Positions 34,831-44,095 of a stretch of DNA of 64,000 nucleotides are shown here, one piece after another (positions within the stretch are counted from its first letter, which is position 1; each line of letters begins with the position of its first letter). The notes beneath the pieces were generated by a model. The model had not been told where the DNA came from. It searched no databases and worked only from the letters and a program-made list of their open reading frames with translations. This DNA is from Microbispora corallina. GTDB taxonomy: Bacteria > Actinomycetota > Actinomycetes > Streptosporangiales > Streptosporangiaceae. The translations under genes and the position numbers were made by a program. Location: the NCBI RefSeq assembly GCF_016863035.1, contig NZ_BOOC01000010.1, positions 1 to 64,000 of the forward strand, given 5' to 3'.

Positions 34831-35511
34831 GTGGACGATCAGTGGACCCGCCGGGTCTGGCCGCCTGAGGGGCACGGGGAGCCGGCCCCGCAGGAGGAGG
34901 ACCTGCCGCCCTCGGCCCGCTGGTACGGCACGCCCGCCCCGCCGCCTCGCCGGATGCCGCGCTGGCTCCAGCGCCTGCTCGTCGCGGCGGCCGCTCTGGT
35001 GGCCGCCGGGGCCGTGATCGGCGCGGTCACCGTGACGATCCTCGGCCGTGCCGAGAGCGCGCCGCCGCCCGTGGTGAGCGACCCGCTCGCGGGCGTGTCC
35101 TACACGCTGCCGCCCGGCTGGAGCGAGGGGGTGGTCGCGCCCGTCACCGGGTTCACGTCGGTCGCGGCGCACGGCGACCTGGCCACCGTGATGGCCCGGC
35201 CGGGGGACCGGGTGGACCCGCCCAACCTGCGCTCGGCCGTCATCGACCTCGGCGACCTCTACACGAGCCTGCTGCTCCACGGCGACACGGTCGAGGTGGT
35301 GGACGACCATGCGGTCACCGTCAACGGCCGTCCCGGCCACACCCGTGCCGTACGGGCCGCCTACCGCGACGTGGTCAACGAGCCGGCCTTCATGCGGGTG
35401 ACGCTGCTCACCCGCCCGGACGGCGGCAGCACGGTCATGCTCGGGCTCGCACATCCCGACGATCCCCGGTCCCGCGCGGACATCGAGGCCGTGATGGCCG
35501 CCGCCCACTGA
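34831..35511 (+). CDS. Membrane-anchored hypothetical protein
   Basis: The 226-residue protein (GTG start) has a Pro-rich cytoplasmic N terminus (1-45), one transmembrane helix (about 46-71, LQRLLVAAAALVAAGAVIGAV) and an extracytoplasmic domain. That domain starts VSYTLPPGWSEG, and the fold resembles small lipoprotein-like domains that I cannot name. No family was recognised. It lies between the metalloprotease and a small secreted protein and has no obvious operon partner. Confidence 0.7.
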   Translation: MDDQWTRRVWPPEGHGEPAPQEEDLPPSARWYGTPAPPPRRMPRWLQRLLVAAAALVAAGAVIGAVTVTILGRAESAPPPVVSDPLAGVSYTLPPGWSEGVVAPVTGFTSVAAHGDLATVMARPGDRVDPPNLRSAVIDLGDLYTSLLLHGDTVEVVDDHAVTVNGRPGHTRAVRAAYRDVVNEPAFMRVTLLTRPDGGSTVMLGLAHPDDPRSRADIEAVMAAAH

Positions 35512-35992
35512 GCCCGCCCGCTGAGGCCTTCCTCCGGGGCGCCGGCCCGCAGGGACCTTCCGTACCCGCCGGCCCGGGGTTCGGACGCCTCCCGCCGGGT
35601 GGTGGCCCCGGCACATCACCATGCCGTGACTCGGTAACGCCCGGCCCTGAGGCGCCGGCCGGATGCGGCGAATTTGCGAAATGGGAAGCGAGTGGCTTTC
35701 GTGCCGACGGCACGGCATCGAGTGGAAATCGGCCACCGTGCTCGCCGTGCAATACGCGTGAATCGTCCCGGTCATTCCAGGCGAGAATCCGCCGAACGCC
35801 CTTGAAGAGAGTCGATGCCCTGACGTCGGGAAAGATGAGCATTATGCGGTCGCCCTTTTCGATAGGCGGAGCATCTGTTTGCCGTCACCCAATACGTGCC
35901 TCGCTGCCCAGCTTTTCCTCGACAGGTAACTTCGGGGACGCATCGCTAACGCGGTGACCCGGAAAGACCAACTCTCATATGGGGGGAATCAA
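35512..35992. other. Long intergenic region, no gene seen
   Basis: About 480 bp lie between the membrane-anchored protein and the small secreted protein. From about 35660 the GC content drops. I see no ORF with coding character on either strand. The 3' part presumably carries the promoter of the secreted protein gene. GGGGGG just before 35993 is its ribosome binding site. Confidence 0.5.
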
Positions 35993-36511
35993 TTGATTTC
36001 TCGTAGGAGCAGCTCGGCCTCAGGCGCGCGTGGCGCCGTTCGCCTGCTGACGTTGGGCGCCGTTGCCGCGGTGGCCTCTGCAACTGTCGGACTGTCGGGC
36101 TCGATGGCGGCCGACGCCGCCACCGCGACGACGAAGGCCGTTCCCGGCGACCACAAGGTGAACGGGCCGGCCCAGGACCGGCAGGCGGAGAACCGGCCGG
36201 CCCTCGACTCGACCCTCGTCCGGGGCGTCGTCTTCACGGTCTCGGCGAACTACGGCGTCCCGTACGTCAACGACCCGCGCAGCACGCCGACCCGCTGGCA
36301 GAACCTGCGCCGGGTGCCCGGCAGCCAGGGCGCCTACGTGACCAACATCACGGCGACGGAGGACGCGAGGTCCACGACCCTCGCGCCCGCGCTGCGGATC
36401 ACGGCCCGGACCTCCGACAGCCACATCTTCTACACCGTCTGCACCGTCACCTCGGCGCTGCCGACCACGGGTGCCCTGCCCTGCACCACGTGGGCGCCGC
36501 TCCCGGCCTGA
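35993..36511 (+). CDS. Small secreted hypothetical protein
   Basis: I start this 172-residue protein at TTG 35993 because GGGGGGAA lies 5 nt upstream; an upstream GTG at 35954 is in frame. The N terminus is a signal peptide (ARGAVRLLTLGAVAAVASAT; cleavage near AADAA-TAT). The mature part of about 125 residues is beta-rich with two cysteines near the C terminus. I recognise no family. The high Ala/Thr content fits an extracellular protein. Confidence 0.65.
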   Translation: MISRRSSSASGARGAVRLLTLGAVAAVASATVGLSGSMAADAATATTKAVPGDHKVNGPAQDRQAENRPALDSTLVRGVVFTVSANYGVPYVNDPRSTPTRWQNLRRVPGSQGAYVTNITATEDARSTTLAPALRITARTSDSHIFYTVCTVTSALPTTGALPCTTWAPLPA

Positions 36512-36741
36512 CGACTCCGCCGAACGGATGACGCCCTGGGCGGATCGCGTCCCCGGGCCTGACGGCTCCGGGGGCGGTCCGCCCTCGCGCGTCCGGTGGG
36601 CGGCGTAGAACAAGGGGTGAATCCGGGCCAGGATCGCGATCGGTCGGCATGTCTTGTCGGTGGGTCGGGCTACTCTGAGGTCACTGTGAGGGAGCGAACC
36701 GATAGAGGCAGCAGTGTTCCGACGAGCTCGGGGAGGCGTTG

Positions 36742-38493
36742 TTGAGCGTTTCGGCCGCGTCCCATCTGTCCCCCTCCTATCCCGACCGAGCCGCCTGGGG
36801 CACCGCGCCCAAGCTCCGCGCGTGGCAGCAGGAGGCGTACGACCTCTACGTCCAGCGTGAGCCCCGCGACTTCCTGACCGTCGCCACCCCCGGCGCCGGC
36901 AAGACCACGTACGCCCTGCGGATCGCGAGCGAGCTGCTCAGCCGGGGCGTCATCCGGGCGGTGACCATCGTCACCCCCACCGAGCACCTCAAGCGCCAGT
37001 GGGCCGACGCGGCCGCCAGGGTCGGCATCGGCATCGACCCCGAGTTCAAGAACAGCCAGGGCGCGACCTCGCGCGACTACACCGGCGTCGCCGTCACCTA
37101 CGCCCAGGTCGCCATGCATCCGGCGCTCCACCGGGCCCGCACCGAGGCCCGCAAGACCCTGGTGATCTTCGACGAGATCCACCACGCGGGCGACGCGAAG
37201 TCCTGGGGCGACGGCGTGCGCGAGGCGTTCGAGCCGGCCACGCGGCGGCTCGCCCTCACCGGCACGCCGTTCCGGTCCGACGACAGCCCGATCCCGTTCG
37301 TCTCCTACGTCGAGGACGGCGACGGCGCGCTGCGCAGCGTCTCCGACTACTCGTACGGGTACGGCCCGGCCCTGGCCGACGGCGTTGTGCGGCCGGTCAT
37401 CTTCCTGGCCTACTCGGGGGAGATGAAGTGGCGCACCAGGGCCGGCGACGAGATCACCGCGACCCTCGGCACCCCGCTCACGAAGGACCAGCTCTCCCAG
37501 GCCTGGCGGGCGGCCCTCGATCCGAAGGGCGACTGGATCCGGCAGGTCATCCACGCGGCCGACCGGCGTCTCACCGAGGTGCGCCGCGGCATGCCCGACG
37601 CGGGCGGCCTGGTCATCGCCTCCGACCACGAGTCGGCCCGCGCCTACGCGCGGCACATCCGGGCGGTGACCGGGCAGGGAGCGCACGTCGTGCTCTCCGA
37701 CGACCCGGGCGCGTCCAAGAAGATCAAGGACTTCGCGGCCTCCGACGACCGGTGGCTGGTCGCGGTGCGGATGGTCTCCGAGGGCGTCGACATTCCCCGG
37801 CTGGCCGTCGGCGTCTACGCGACGAGCACCTCGACGCCGCTGTTCTTCGCCCAGGCCGTCGGCCGGTTCGTCCGCGCCCGCAAGCGCGGCGAGACCGCGT
37901 CGGTGTTCCTGCCGTCGGTCCCCATCCTGATGGGCCTGGCGGGCGAGATGGAGGCCGAGCGCGACCACGTCCTCGGCCGCCGGCGCGACGAGGACGGGCT
38001 CGACGACCTGCTCCTGGAGCAGGCCCAGCAGGAGAAGAAGCAGCCCGACGCGCTGGGCGACGAGCTGCCCTTCCAGACGCTGGAGGCGTCGGCCACCTTC
38101 GACCGGGTGCTGTTCGACGGCGGCGAGTTCGGCACGGCCGCCGAGCCGGGGTCCCCGGAGGAGGAGGACTTCATCGGCCTGCCCGGGCTCCTCGAGCCCG
38201 ACCAGGTGGCGTCGCTGCTGCGCAAGCGCCAGGCCGACCAGCAGGCCGCTCGGCGCAAGACCAAACCCGACCAGGCTCCGCAGCCGCTCGCCCCGCACGA
38301 GCAGATCCACGAACTGCGCAAGGAGCTGAACGGCCTCGTCGGCGCGTGGAACCACCGTACCGGCCAGCCGCACGGTGTGATCCACGCGGAGCTGCGCCGT
38401 TCCTGCGGCGGCCCGCCCATCGCGCAGGCCACCGCCGAGCAGGTCCGTGAGCGGATCGCGATGATCCGCAAGTGGGCCACCCAGCGCCGCTGA
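36742..38493 (+). CDS. DEAD/DEAH box helicase (superfamily 2)
   Basis: The protein has 583 residues. Motif I is ATPGAGKTTYAL (near 49-60), motif II DEIHH (near 144), motif III-like LALTGTPFR, and motif VI-like QAVGRFVRARKRG. The C-terminal 170 residues are Gln/Glu-rich with a final helical domain (HEQIHELRKELNGLVGAWNH) characteristic of an actinobacterial subfamily. It resembles type III restriction Res subunits in motif pattern, but no methylase gene is present. Tandem TTG codons follow GGGGAGG, and the second (5-nt spacing) is chosen. Nucleic acid substrate unknown. Confidence 0.9.
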   Translation: MSVSAASHLSPSYPDRAAWGTAPKLRAWQQEAYDLYVQREPRDFLTVATPGAGKTTYALRIASELLSRGVIRAVTIVTPTEHLKRQWADAAARVGIGIDPEFKNSQGATSRDYTGVAVTYAQVAMHPALHRARTEARKTLVIFDEIHHAGDAKSWGDGVREAFEPATRRLALTGTPFRSDDSPIPFVSYVEDGDGALRSVSDYSYGYGPALADGVVRPVIFLAYSGEMKWRTRAGDEITATLGTPLTKDQLSQAWRAALDPKGDWIRQVIHAADRRLTEVRRGMPDAGGLVIASDHESARAYARHIRAVTGQGAHVVLSDDPGASKKIKDFAASDDRWLVAVRMVSEGVDIPRLAVGVYATSTSTPLFFAQAVGRFVRARKRGETASVFLPSVPILMGLAGEMEAERDHVLGRRRDEDGLDDLLLEQAQQEKKQPDALGDELPFQTLEASATFDRVLFDGGEFGTAAEPGSPEEEDFIGLPGLLEPDQVASLLRKRQADQQAARRKTKPDQAPQPLAPHEQIHELRKELNGLVGAWNHRTGQPHGVIHAELRRSCGGPPIAQATAEQVRERIAMIRKWATQRR

Positions 38494-38554
38494 CCCGGCC
38501 CCCGCTCGCCGTAACCGCCGGACCGCCGGTCGGCCGGGGCGGCCGGGGCTCACG

Positions 38555-39163
38555 TCAAGCGCGGTGGCGCTGGGGGATACGGCGCCCGGTGTGGCCGTTG
38601 ATCGCGACATAGCGGCGGTGGTGCCGGATGGGCTGGGTGAGGCGCAGGTCGAGCGAGGCCGTTCCGCCGTTCACGTGCACCGGCACGGTCTGCAGGCCCT
38701 CGTGGTGGCGGCTCGGCGTGCCCTCGTGCAGCCACAGCCGCAGCCGTCCCCCGTCGTGGTGCAGCGCGACCGCCGCCGTGTCGCACTCGGCGAACGAGGC
38801 CGGCCAGTAGAGCGTGATGCCGTGCAGGACCCGGCCGCGCAGCGACAGCCGTACGGCCTCGGGGGCGAGCATCCGCGAGGCGCAGTCGTCGCCTGCCGAG
38901 GGCCGGGCGGCCGCCCCCGGCGGGAGCGGAAGCACCGGCAGGGCGCCCGGCGCCCCCGCACGGGCCGCGGGGCGCGGAGTGAGCACGGCCTCCCGGGTGA
39001 GCGGCTCCTCGATGAAGCCGTAGGCCATCGTGGCCGCCTGCAGGCCCGTCAGCGTGACCCCCGCGAGCACGCGGAGCGACGCGGCGCGGTGCCGCCCGAA
39101 CAGGAGCCAGACGCAGACGGGGGTCAGGACGAGCCAGGAGAGTCCGAGCAGGATCGCGAGCAT
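38555..39163 (-). CDS. Hypothetical membrane protein
   Basis: The 202-residue protein has two N-terminal hydrophobic helices (about 3-21 and 33-49). A Pro/Ala linker leads to a soluble domain (about 100-195) with alternating beta-type strands (LRGRVLHGITLYWPASFAEC). Two cysteines (CASRM; CDTAAV) may pair outside the cell. No family is recognised. It converges with the helicase gene, with 61 bp between. Confidence 0.65.
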   Translation of the reverse strand: MLAILLGLSWLVLTPVCVWLLFGRHRAASLRVLAGVTLTGLQAATMAYGFIEEPLTREAVLTPRPAARAGAPGALPVLPLPPGAAARPSAGDDCASRMLAPEAVRLSLRGRVLHGITLYWPASFAECDTAAVALHHDGGRLRLWLHEGTPSRHHEGLQTVPVHVNGGTASLDLRLTQPIRHHRRYVAINGHTGRRIPQRHRA

Positions 39164-39294
39164 CGGGCCGCCAATCGACGAGGAGCTGTCGCTCTAGGTA
39201 ATACACCCGTGACGCTGCGTGGTGAAGTCATTGACCGCCCCGCCGCTCCCGCGTCGGCGAATCTCCCCGGCGCCCGCGACCCTCGGAAAGGCCG

Positions 39295-39867
39295 TCAGGA
39301 CCGGACGACGGGCGTCCCCACGAGCTCCACCCCGGCTCCCGACAGCTGGGTGAGCGCGGCGTCCGTGGTGGGCCGGGCCACCCCGGCCGTCAGGTCGAGC
39401 AGGATCCGTACGCCGAAGCCCTCGCGGGCCGCGTCCAGGGCGGTCGCCCGCACGCAGTGGTCGGTGGCGATGCCGACGACGTCGAGGGCCTCGACGCCGC
39501 GCTCCCGCAGCCATGCGGCGAGCCCGGTGCCGCCGGCCGTGGCGCCCTCGAAGCCGCTGTACGCCGCCTGGCGCTCGCCCTTGCTGAAGACCTCCTCGAC
39601 CTTCGCGGTGTCGAACGCCGGGTGGAACTCGGCCCCCGGCGTCCCCACGACGCAGTGGGCGGGCCAGGTGTCCACGTAGTCGGGCTCGGCGGCGAAGTGG
39701 GCGCCCGGGTCGACGTGGTAGTCGCGGGTGGCCACCACGTGGTCGTACCGGTGGGCGGCGACGTGGCGGCTGATCGCCGCGGCGACCTCGGAGCCGCCGC
39801 CGACCGGGAGGCTGCCGCCCTCGCAGAAGTCGTTCTGCACGTCGACGACGACGAGCGCTGTCTTCAT
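39295..39867 (-). CDS. pncA: Nicotinamidase
   Basis: This enzyme deamidates nicotinamide to nicotinate in the NAD salvage pathway and, in mycobacteria, activates pyrazinamide. The 190 residues have the catalytic triad D9, K96 and C138 ([22 protein letters not shown]) and metal ligands D49, H51, H57 and H71, at the same positions as in mycobacterial PncA. GAGGTGATCCC precedes the ATG. The upstream gene on the same strand encodes nicotinate phosphoribosyltransferase, the next enzyme; a strong hairpin lies between. Confidence 0.96.
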   Translation of the reverse strand: MKTALVVVDVQNDFCEGGSLPVGGGSEVAAAISRHVAAHRYDHVVATRDYHVDPGAHFAAEPDYVDTWPAHCVVGTPGAEFHPAFDTAKVEEVFSKGERQAAYSGFEGATAGGTGLAAWLRERGVEALDVVGIATDHCVRATALDAAREGFGVRILLDLTAGVARPTTDAALTQLSGAGVELVGTPVVRS

Positions 39868-39880
39868 GGGATCACCTCGC

Positions 39881-39927
39881 GATCGCGAGAGACCGGCGTC
39901 GTCCTCAAGCGCCGGTCTCCCGCGATC
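39881..39927 (-). terminator. Long hairpin between NAPRTase and nicotinamidase genes
   Basis: GATCGCGAGAGACCGGCG (39881-39898) pairs with 39910-39927 over 17 of 18 positions with an 11-nt loop. The stem overlaps the stop codon of the upstream NAPRTase gene and ends just before the nicotinamidase ribosome binding site, so it may terminate transcription or damp expression of the second gene. Confidence 0.6.
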
Positions 39928-41209
39928 AATTGAAGATAGTAGGGACTGCGGGGTCTCCAGGGGAGAGGCTGCACGCTTCGAGCGGCAACTCCTCCAGCGT
40001 CGCGCGGTGCCGCTCCCGGGCCGCGCCGAGCGGTTCGCGGCCGACGACCTCGCCCTCGCGGACCAGTTCGGCCAGCAGCGGACGGTCCCGGCCCTCGATG
40101 GGGGCGCCGGTGACGATCTCACCGATGGCCGTGCCGCCGCTGGTCCGGCGGTAGGCCCACTTGCGGCCGCCCCTGCTCGGCTTGCCCACCGACCGCTTGG
40201 CGACGGGCAGCATCTCGCCGCCGGGACCCTCCCGGGCCACCAGCTTGTACACGAGGCTGGCCGTCGGGTGGCCAGAGCCGGTGGACAGGGCCGTCCCCAC
40301 CCCGTACGCGTCGACGGGGGCGGCCGTGAGCGCCGCGATGGCGAACTCGTCCAGGTCGCCGGTCACGACGATCTTGGTGTGGTCGGCGCCGTACCCGTCG
40401 AGCTGCTTGCGCACGTCCACGGCGGCGGCCGCGAGGTCGCCGGAGTCGATGCGCACGGCGCCGAGGTCGGCCCCGGCCAGCTCGACGGCGGTGCGGACGG
40501 CCTTGGCCACGTCGTAGGTGTCGACGAGCAGGGTGGTGCCGAGCCCCAGCGAGTCGAGCTGGGCCCGGAACGCCTCCTCCTCCGAGTCGTGGAGCAGCAC
40601 GAACGCGTGGGCCGCCGTGCCCGCCGTGGGAACGCCGTACAGGCGCCCGGCCATCAGGTTGGACGTGGAGGAGAAGCCGCACAGGTACGCGGCCCGGGCG
40701 GCGGCGACGGCGGCGCTCTCGTGGGTGCGGCGGGAGCCCATCTCGATCAGCGGCCGGTCGCCCGCGGCGCGGACCATCCGGGAGGCGGCGGCCGCGATGG
40801 CGCAGTCGTGGTTGAAGATCGACAGGATGACGGTCTCCAGGAGCACGGCCTCGGCGAAGGTGCCCTCCACCACCATGATCGGCGAGCCCGGGAAGAACGC
40901 CTCACCCTCGCGATAGCCGTACACATTTCCGGAAAACCGGTAATCGGCGAGAAACGCCAGAGTCCGCTCGTCGACGATCCGGGCCGCCCGGAGAAACTCC
41001 AGATCGTCGTCCCGGAAGCGGAACCCCTCCAGCGCGTCGAGGACGCGGGCGGTCCCGGCCACCACGCCGTACCGCCTCCCACCCGGCAGCCTGCGGGCGA
41101 ACACCTCGAAGACGGCGCGGCGGTTCGCCGCCCCGCTGGCGAGGGCGCCCTGGAGCATCGTCAGCTCGTACTGATCGGTCAGCAGCGCGGTCCCGATGGT
41201 CGTTGGCAC
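39926..41209 (-). CDS. pncB: Nicotinate phosphoribosyltransferase
   Basis: This enzyme joins nicotinate and PRPP to nicotinate mononucleotide in NAD salvage. The 427 residues carry the family blocks [41 protein letters not shown] (phosphorylated-His region), [25 protein letters not shown] and [12 protein letters not shown] at 41209 starts [10 protein letters not shown]. It is divergent from clpS, with only 39 bp between starts, a conserved-looking compact promoter region. Confidence 0.95.
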   Translation of the reverse strand: MPTTIGTALLTDQYELTMLQGALASGAANRRAVFEVFARRLPGGRRYGVVAGTARVLDALEGFRFRDDDLEFLRAARIVDERTLAFLADYRFSGNVYGYREGEAFFPGSPIMVVEGTFAEAVLLETVILSIFNHDCAIAAAASRMVRAAGDRPLIEMGSRRTHESAAVAAARAAYLCGFSSTSNLMAGRLYGVPTAGTAAHAFVLLHDSEEEAFRAQLDSLGLGTTLLVDTYDVAKAVRTAVELAGADLGAVRIDSGDLAAAAVDVRKQLDGYGADHTKIVVTGDLDEFAIAALTAAPVDAYGVGTALSTGSGHPTASLVYKLVAREGPGGEMLPVAKRSVGKPSRGGRKWAYRRTSGGTAIGEIVTGAPIEGRDRPLLAELVREGEVVGREPLGAARERHRATLEELPLEACSLSPGDPAVPTIFN

Positions 41210-41248
41210 GTGTCGAAGACTACGACCGCGGTGGTGCAGGATGGTTAC

Positions 41249-41536
41249 GTGGGTAGCACCGCTCCAGCCGAGGTTGAGCGTCCCGCGTCGGACGTGCGTC
41301 CCGACCTGCCCTGGCTCACGATCGTGTGGAACGACCCGGTCAACCTCATGTCGTACGTCACCTACGTGTTCCAGACGGTCTTCGGGTACTCCCGCGAGAA
41401 GGCCGAGAAGCTGATGCTGGACGTCCACCACAAGGGCAAGGCCGTGGTCGCCAGCGGCACCCGCGAGGAGATGGAGCGCGACGTGCAGATCCTCCACTCC
41501 TACGGGCTGTGGGCCACCGTCCAGCGGGACTCGTAG
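41249..41536 (+). CDS. clpS: ATP-dependent Clp protease adaptor ClpS
   Basis: ClpS delivers N-degron substrates to the ClpC/ClpA-ClpP protease. The 95-residue protein has a flexible N terminus then the ClpS core: [20 protein letters not shown] (N-degron pocket residues N, D, M), [19 protein letters not shown] and [17 protein letters not shown] at 41249 gives a standard length. The DUF2017 gene follows 20 bp downstream, the usual actinobacterial neighbour. Confidence 0.94.
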   Translation: MGSTAPAEVERPASDVRPDLPWLTIVWNDPVNLMSYVTYVFQTVFGYSREKAEKLMLDVHHKGKAVVASGTREEMERDVQILHSYGLWATVQRDS

Positions 41537-41556
41537 GCCGCGGGCCGAGGAGGGGC

Positions 41557-42081
41557 ATGAGCACCGGTTTCAAGGCGACGCGCGACGGCGTCTCCATCCA
41601 CCTCGACCCGGGTGAGGTGTCGATCCTGCGGTCGCTGGTGTCGCAGATCCTGGGCCTGGTCGAGCCGGGCTCGACGGGCGACGACCCGCTGGAGCGCGCT
41701 CTCGGCATCGGCTCGGCCGCCGCGCCCGCCGACCCCGTGCTCGCCCGGCTGTTCCCCTCGGCGTACGCCGACGACGAGGAGGCGGCCGACGAGTTCCGGC
41801 GCTACACGGAGGCGACGCTCCGCGACGGGAAGCGGGCCGACGCGGCCACCCTGCTGGAGACGGCGGCGCCCGGCAGGCTGCACCTCACGTCCGAGCAGGG
41901 GCAGGCGTGGCTGCGGGCCATCAACGACGTGCGGCTCGCGCTGGGCGTCCGGCTGGAGGTCACCGAGGAGATCCACGAGGAGATCGCGGCGATGTCCGAG
42001 GACGACCCCCGCTATCCGGCGCTGGTGACCTACGACTGGCTGACCTACCTGCAGGACACCCTGGTCCGCGCGCTTTGGTAG
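41557..42081 (+). CDS. DUF2017 family protein
   Basis: This 174-residue cytosolic protein belongs to DUF2017, found in actinobacteria between clpS and the JAMM protease gene. GAGGAGGGG precedes the ATG. Conserved features are HLDPGEVSILRSLVSQIL, RLFPSAYADDEEAADEFRRY and VTYDWLTYLQDTLV. The function is unknown. It has 9 bp to the next start, so clpS, DUF2017 and the JAMM gene form an operon. Confidence 0.9.
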   Translation: MSTGFKATRDGVSIHLDPGEVSILRSLVSQILGLVEPGSTGDDPLERALGIGSAAAPADPVLARLFPSAYADDEEAADEFRRYTEATLRDGKRADAATLLETAAPGRLHLTSEQGQAWLRAINDVRLALGVRLEVTEEIHEEIAAMSEDDPRYPALVTYDWLTYLQDTLVRALW

Positions 42082-42090
42082 TTTGCCCGC

Positions 42091-42504
42091 ATGCTGACGA
42101 TCTCACGCGAGCTGGTCGACAGGATCGTGGCCCACGCCCGGGCCGACCACCCCGACGAGGCGTGCGGCGTGGTCGCCGGTCCGGCCGGCTCCGACCGGCC
42201 CGAGCGGTTCGTCCCCATGGAGAACGCCGAGCGGTCGCCCACGTTCTACCGCTTCGACTCGATGGAGCAGTTCCGCGTGTGGCGTGAGATGGACGACCGG
42301 GACGAGGTGCCGGTGGTCATCTACCACTCCCACACGGCGACCGAGGCCTACCCCTCGCGGACCGACGTCAGCTACGCCTCCGAGCCGGACGCCCACTACG
42401 TCCTGGTGTCCACGGCCTCCGACGACCCGCAGTTCCGGTCCTTCCGCATCGTCGAGGGCGTCGTCACCGAGGAGGACGTCAAGATCGTGGAAGCGTACGG
42501 CTAG
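42091..42504 (+). CDS. JAMM/MPN+ zinc metalloprotease (Mec-like)
   Basis: The 137-residue JAB1/MPN protease has a full JAMM motif, E23, H79, H81 and D92 (VVIYHSHTATEAYPSRTD). In Mycobacterium the homologue Mec+ releases cysteine from the CysO-cysteine adduct made by CysM. The cysO and cysM genes follow here, so the same role is likely. In this genome it may also trim the two residues after Gly-Gly of CysO. The gene ends 19 bp before the leader ORF. Confidence 0.92.
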   Translation: MLTISRELVDRIVAHARADHPDEACGVVAGPAGSDRPERFVPMENAERSPTFYRFDSMEQFRVWREMDDRDEVPVVIYHSHTATEAYPSRTDVSYASEPDAHYVLVSTASDDPQFRSFRIVEGVVTEEDVKIVEAYG

Positions 42505-42523
42505 ACTGGCGGCATGCCCATGG

Positions 42524-42673
42524 ATGACGCCCGCCGCGTGTCGTCTCCGGCTGTGCCGCGTCGCCGGGTGCGCCCCGGATCTCCTGTTCGGCCGTGCCTG
42601 TTCGCGCACACGCCGTCCGTCGTCGTGTACGACTGTCGCTGAGCGTTCCGCGCCGGAATCCACACCCACCTGA
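42524..42673 (+). CDS. Cysteine-rich leader peptide upstream of cysO-cysM
   Basis: This 49-codon ORF begins MTPAACRLRLCRVAGC and has five cysteines (6, 11, 16, 26, 35). The RLCRVAxC element is the hallmark of putative leader peptides preceding sulfur-assimilation genes in actinomycetes. It lies 63 bp before cysO. TAGACT at 42502-42507 could be the -10 for a transcript starting just before the ORF. The stop codon is part of a hairpin arm. It probably couples cysteinyl-tRNA supply to cysO-cysM expression by ribosome stalling; that mechanism is inferred. Confidence 0.72.
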   Translation: MTPAACRLRLCRVAGCAPDLLFGRACSRTRRPSSCTTVAERSAPESTPT

Positions 42674-42701
42674 CCATGTTCCAATCAGGTGGACGCCCAC
42701 C
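42666..42701 (+). promoter_or_regulatory. Alternative hairpins after the leader ORF
   Basis: CCACCTGA (42666-42673, including the leader stop codon) pairs perfectly with TCAGGTGG (42685-42692). The GGTGG part of the second arm can pair instead with CCACC (42697-42701). The two structures exclude each other, as in attenuators. No U tract follows. The cysO ribosome binding site AAGGAG is at 42719-42724. Confidence 0.5.
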
Positions 42702-42735
42702 AGTGACGACAAATGATCAAGGAGATTGAGCCGCG

Positions 42736-43014
42736 ATGGCCATCGAGGTCCGCATTCCGACCATCCTCCGCACCTACACCGATGGCGCCAAGGCGGTCGA
42801 CGCCACGGGATCCACCCTCGAAGAGCTGATCGGCGACCTGGAGTCGCGCCACCCCGGTCTGAAGGACCGGCTGGTGGACGGGGGCGCCCTGCGCCGCTTC
42901 GTGAACGTCTATCTCAACGACGAGGACGTCCGTTTCCTCGGCGGCCTGGAGACTCCCGTCTCGGACGGCGACACGGTGACCGTGCTGCCGGCCGTCGCGG
43001 GCGGAGCCCGCTAG
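42736..43014 (+). CDS. cysO: Ubiquitin-like sulfur carrier protein CysO (MoaD/ThiS)
   Basis: The 92-residue beta-grasp protein carries sulfur as a C-terminal thiocarboxylate for CysM-dependent cysteine synthesis. The sequence follows mycobacterial CysO: MAIEVRIPTILRTYTDG, RRFVNVYLNDEDVRFLGGL and DTVTVLPAVAGGAR. Unlike the mycobacterial protein, which ends in Gly-Gly, this one has two extra residues (Ala-Arg) after Gly-Gly, so it needs trimming before adenylation, presumably by the JAMM protease encoded upstream. AAGGAG lies 11 nt upstream. Its TAG stop is followed directly by the cysM ATG. Confidence 0.93.
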   Translation: MAIEVRIPTILRTYTDGAKAVDATGSTLEELIGDLESRHPGLKDRLVDGGALRRFVNVYLNDEDVRFLGGLETPVSDGDTVTVLPAVAGGAR

Positions 43015-43962
<948 letters not shown>

Positions 43963-44007
43963 GTCGTCTTTCGCGGACCATGGGCGGGGCGGCCTCCGCC
44001 GGACACT

Positions 44008-44027
44008 CCCCCGACTCCCTTCGGGGG
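44008..44027 (+). terminator. Hairpin after cysM
   Basis: CCCCCGA and TCGGGGG form a 7-bp stem with a 6-nt loop about 45 bp after the cysM stop. Confidence 0.5.
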
Positions 44028-44095
44028 TCCCCGGTTCTTGCGCCGTTCCGGCCCAACCGCGGAGCGGCGGGCCGGACGGTGGCCTACGATGTGCA

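Noticed and set aside
35435-35842. 135-codon minus-strand frame in the 35.5-36.0 kb gap
   Set aside because: Its composition is Pro/Gly/Arg-rich with no domain, no ribosome site, and overlap with the end of a real gene.
36742-38493. Helicase as part of a type III restriction system
   Set aside because: The motif pattern is Res-like, but there is no methylase or specificity gene nearby, and the C-terminal domain fits an actinobacterial housekeeping subfamily.
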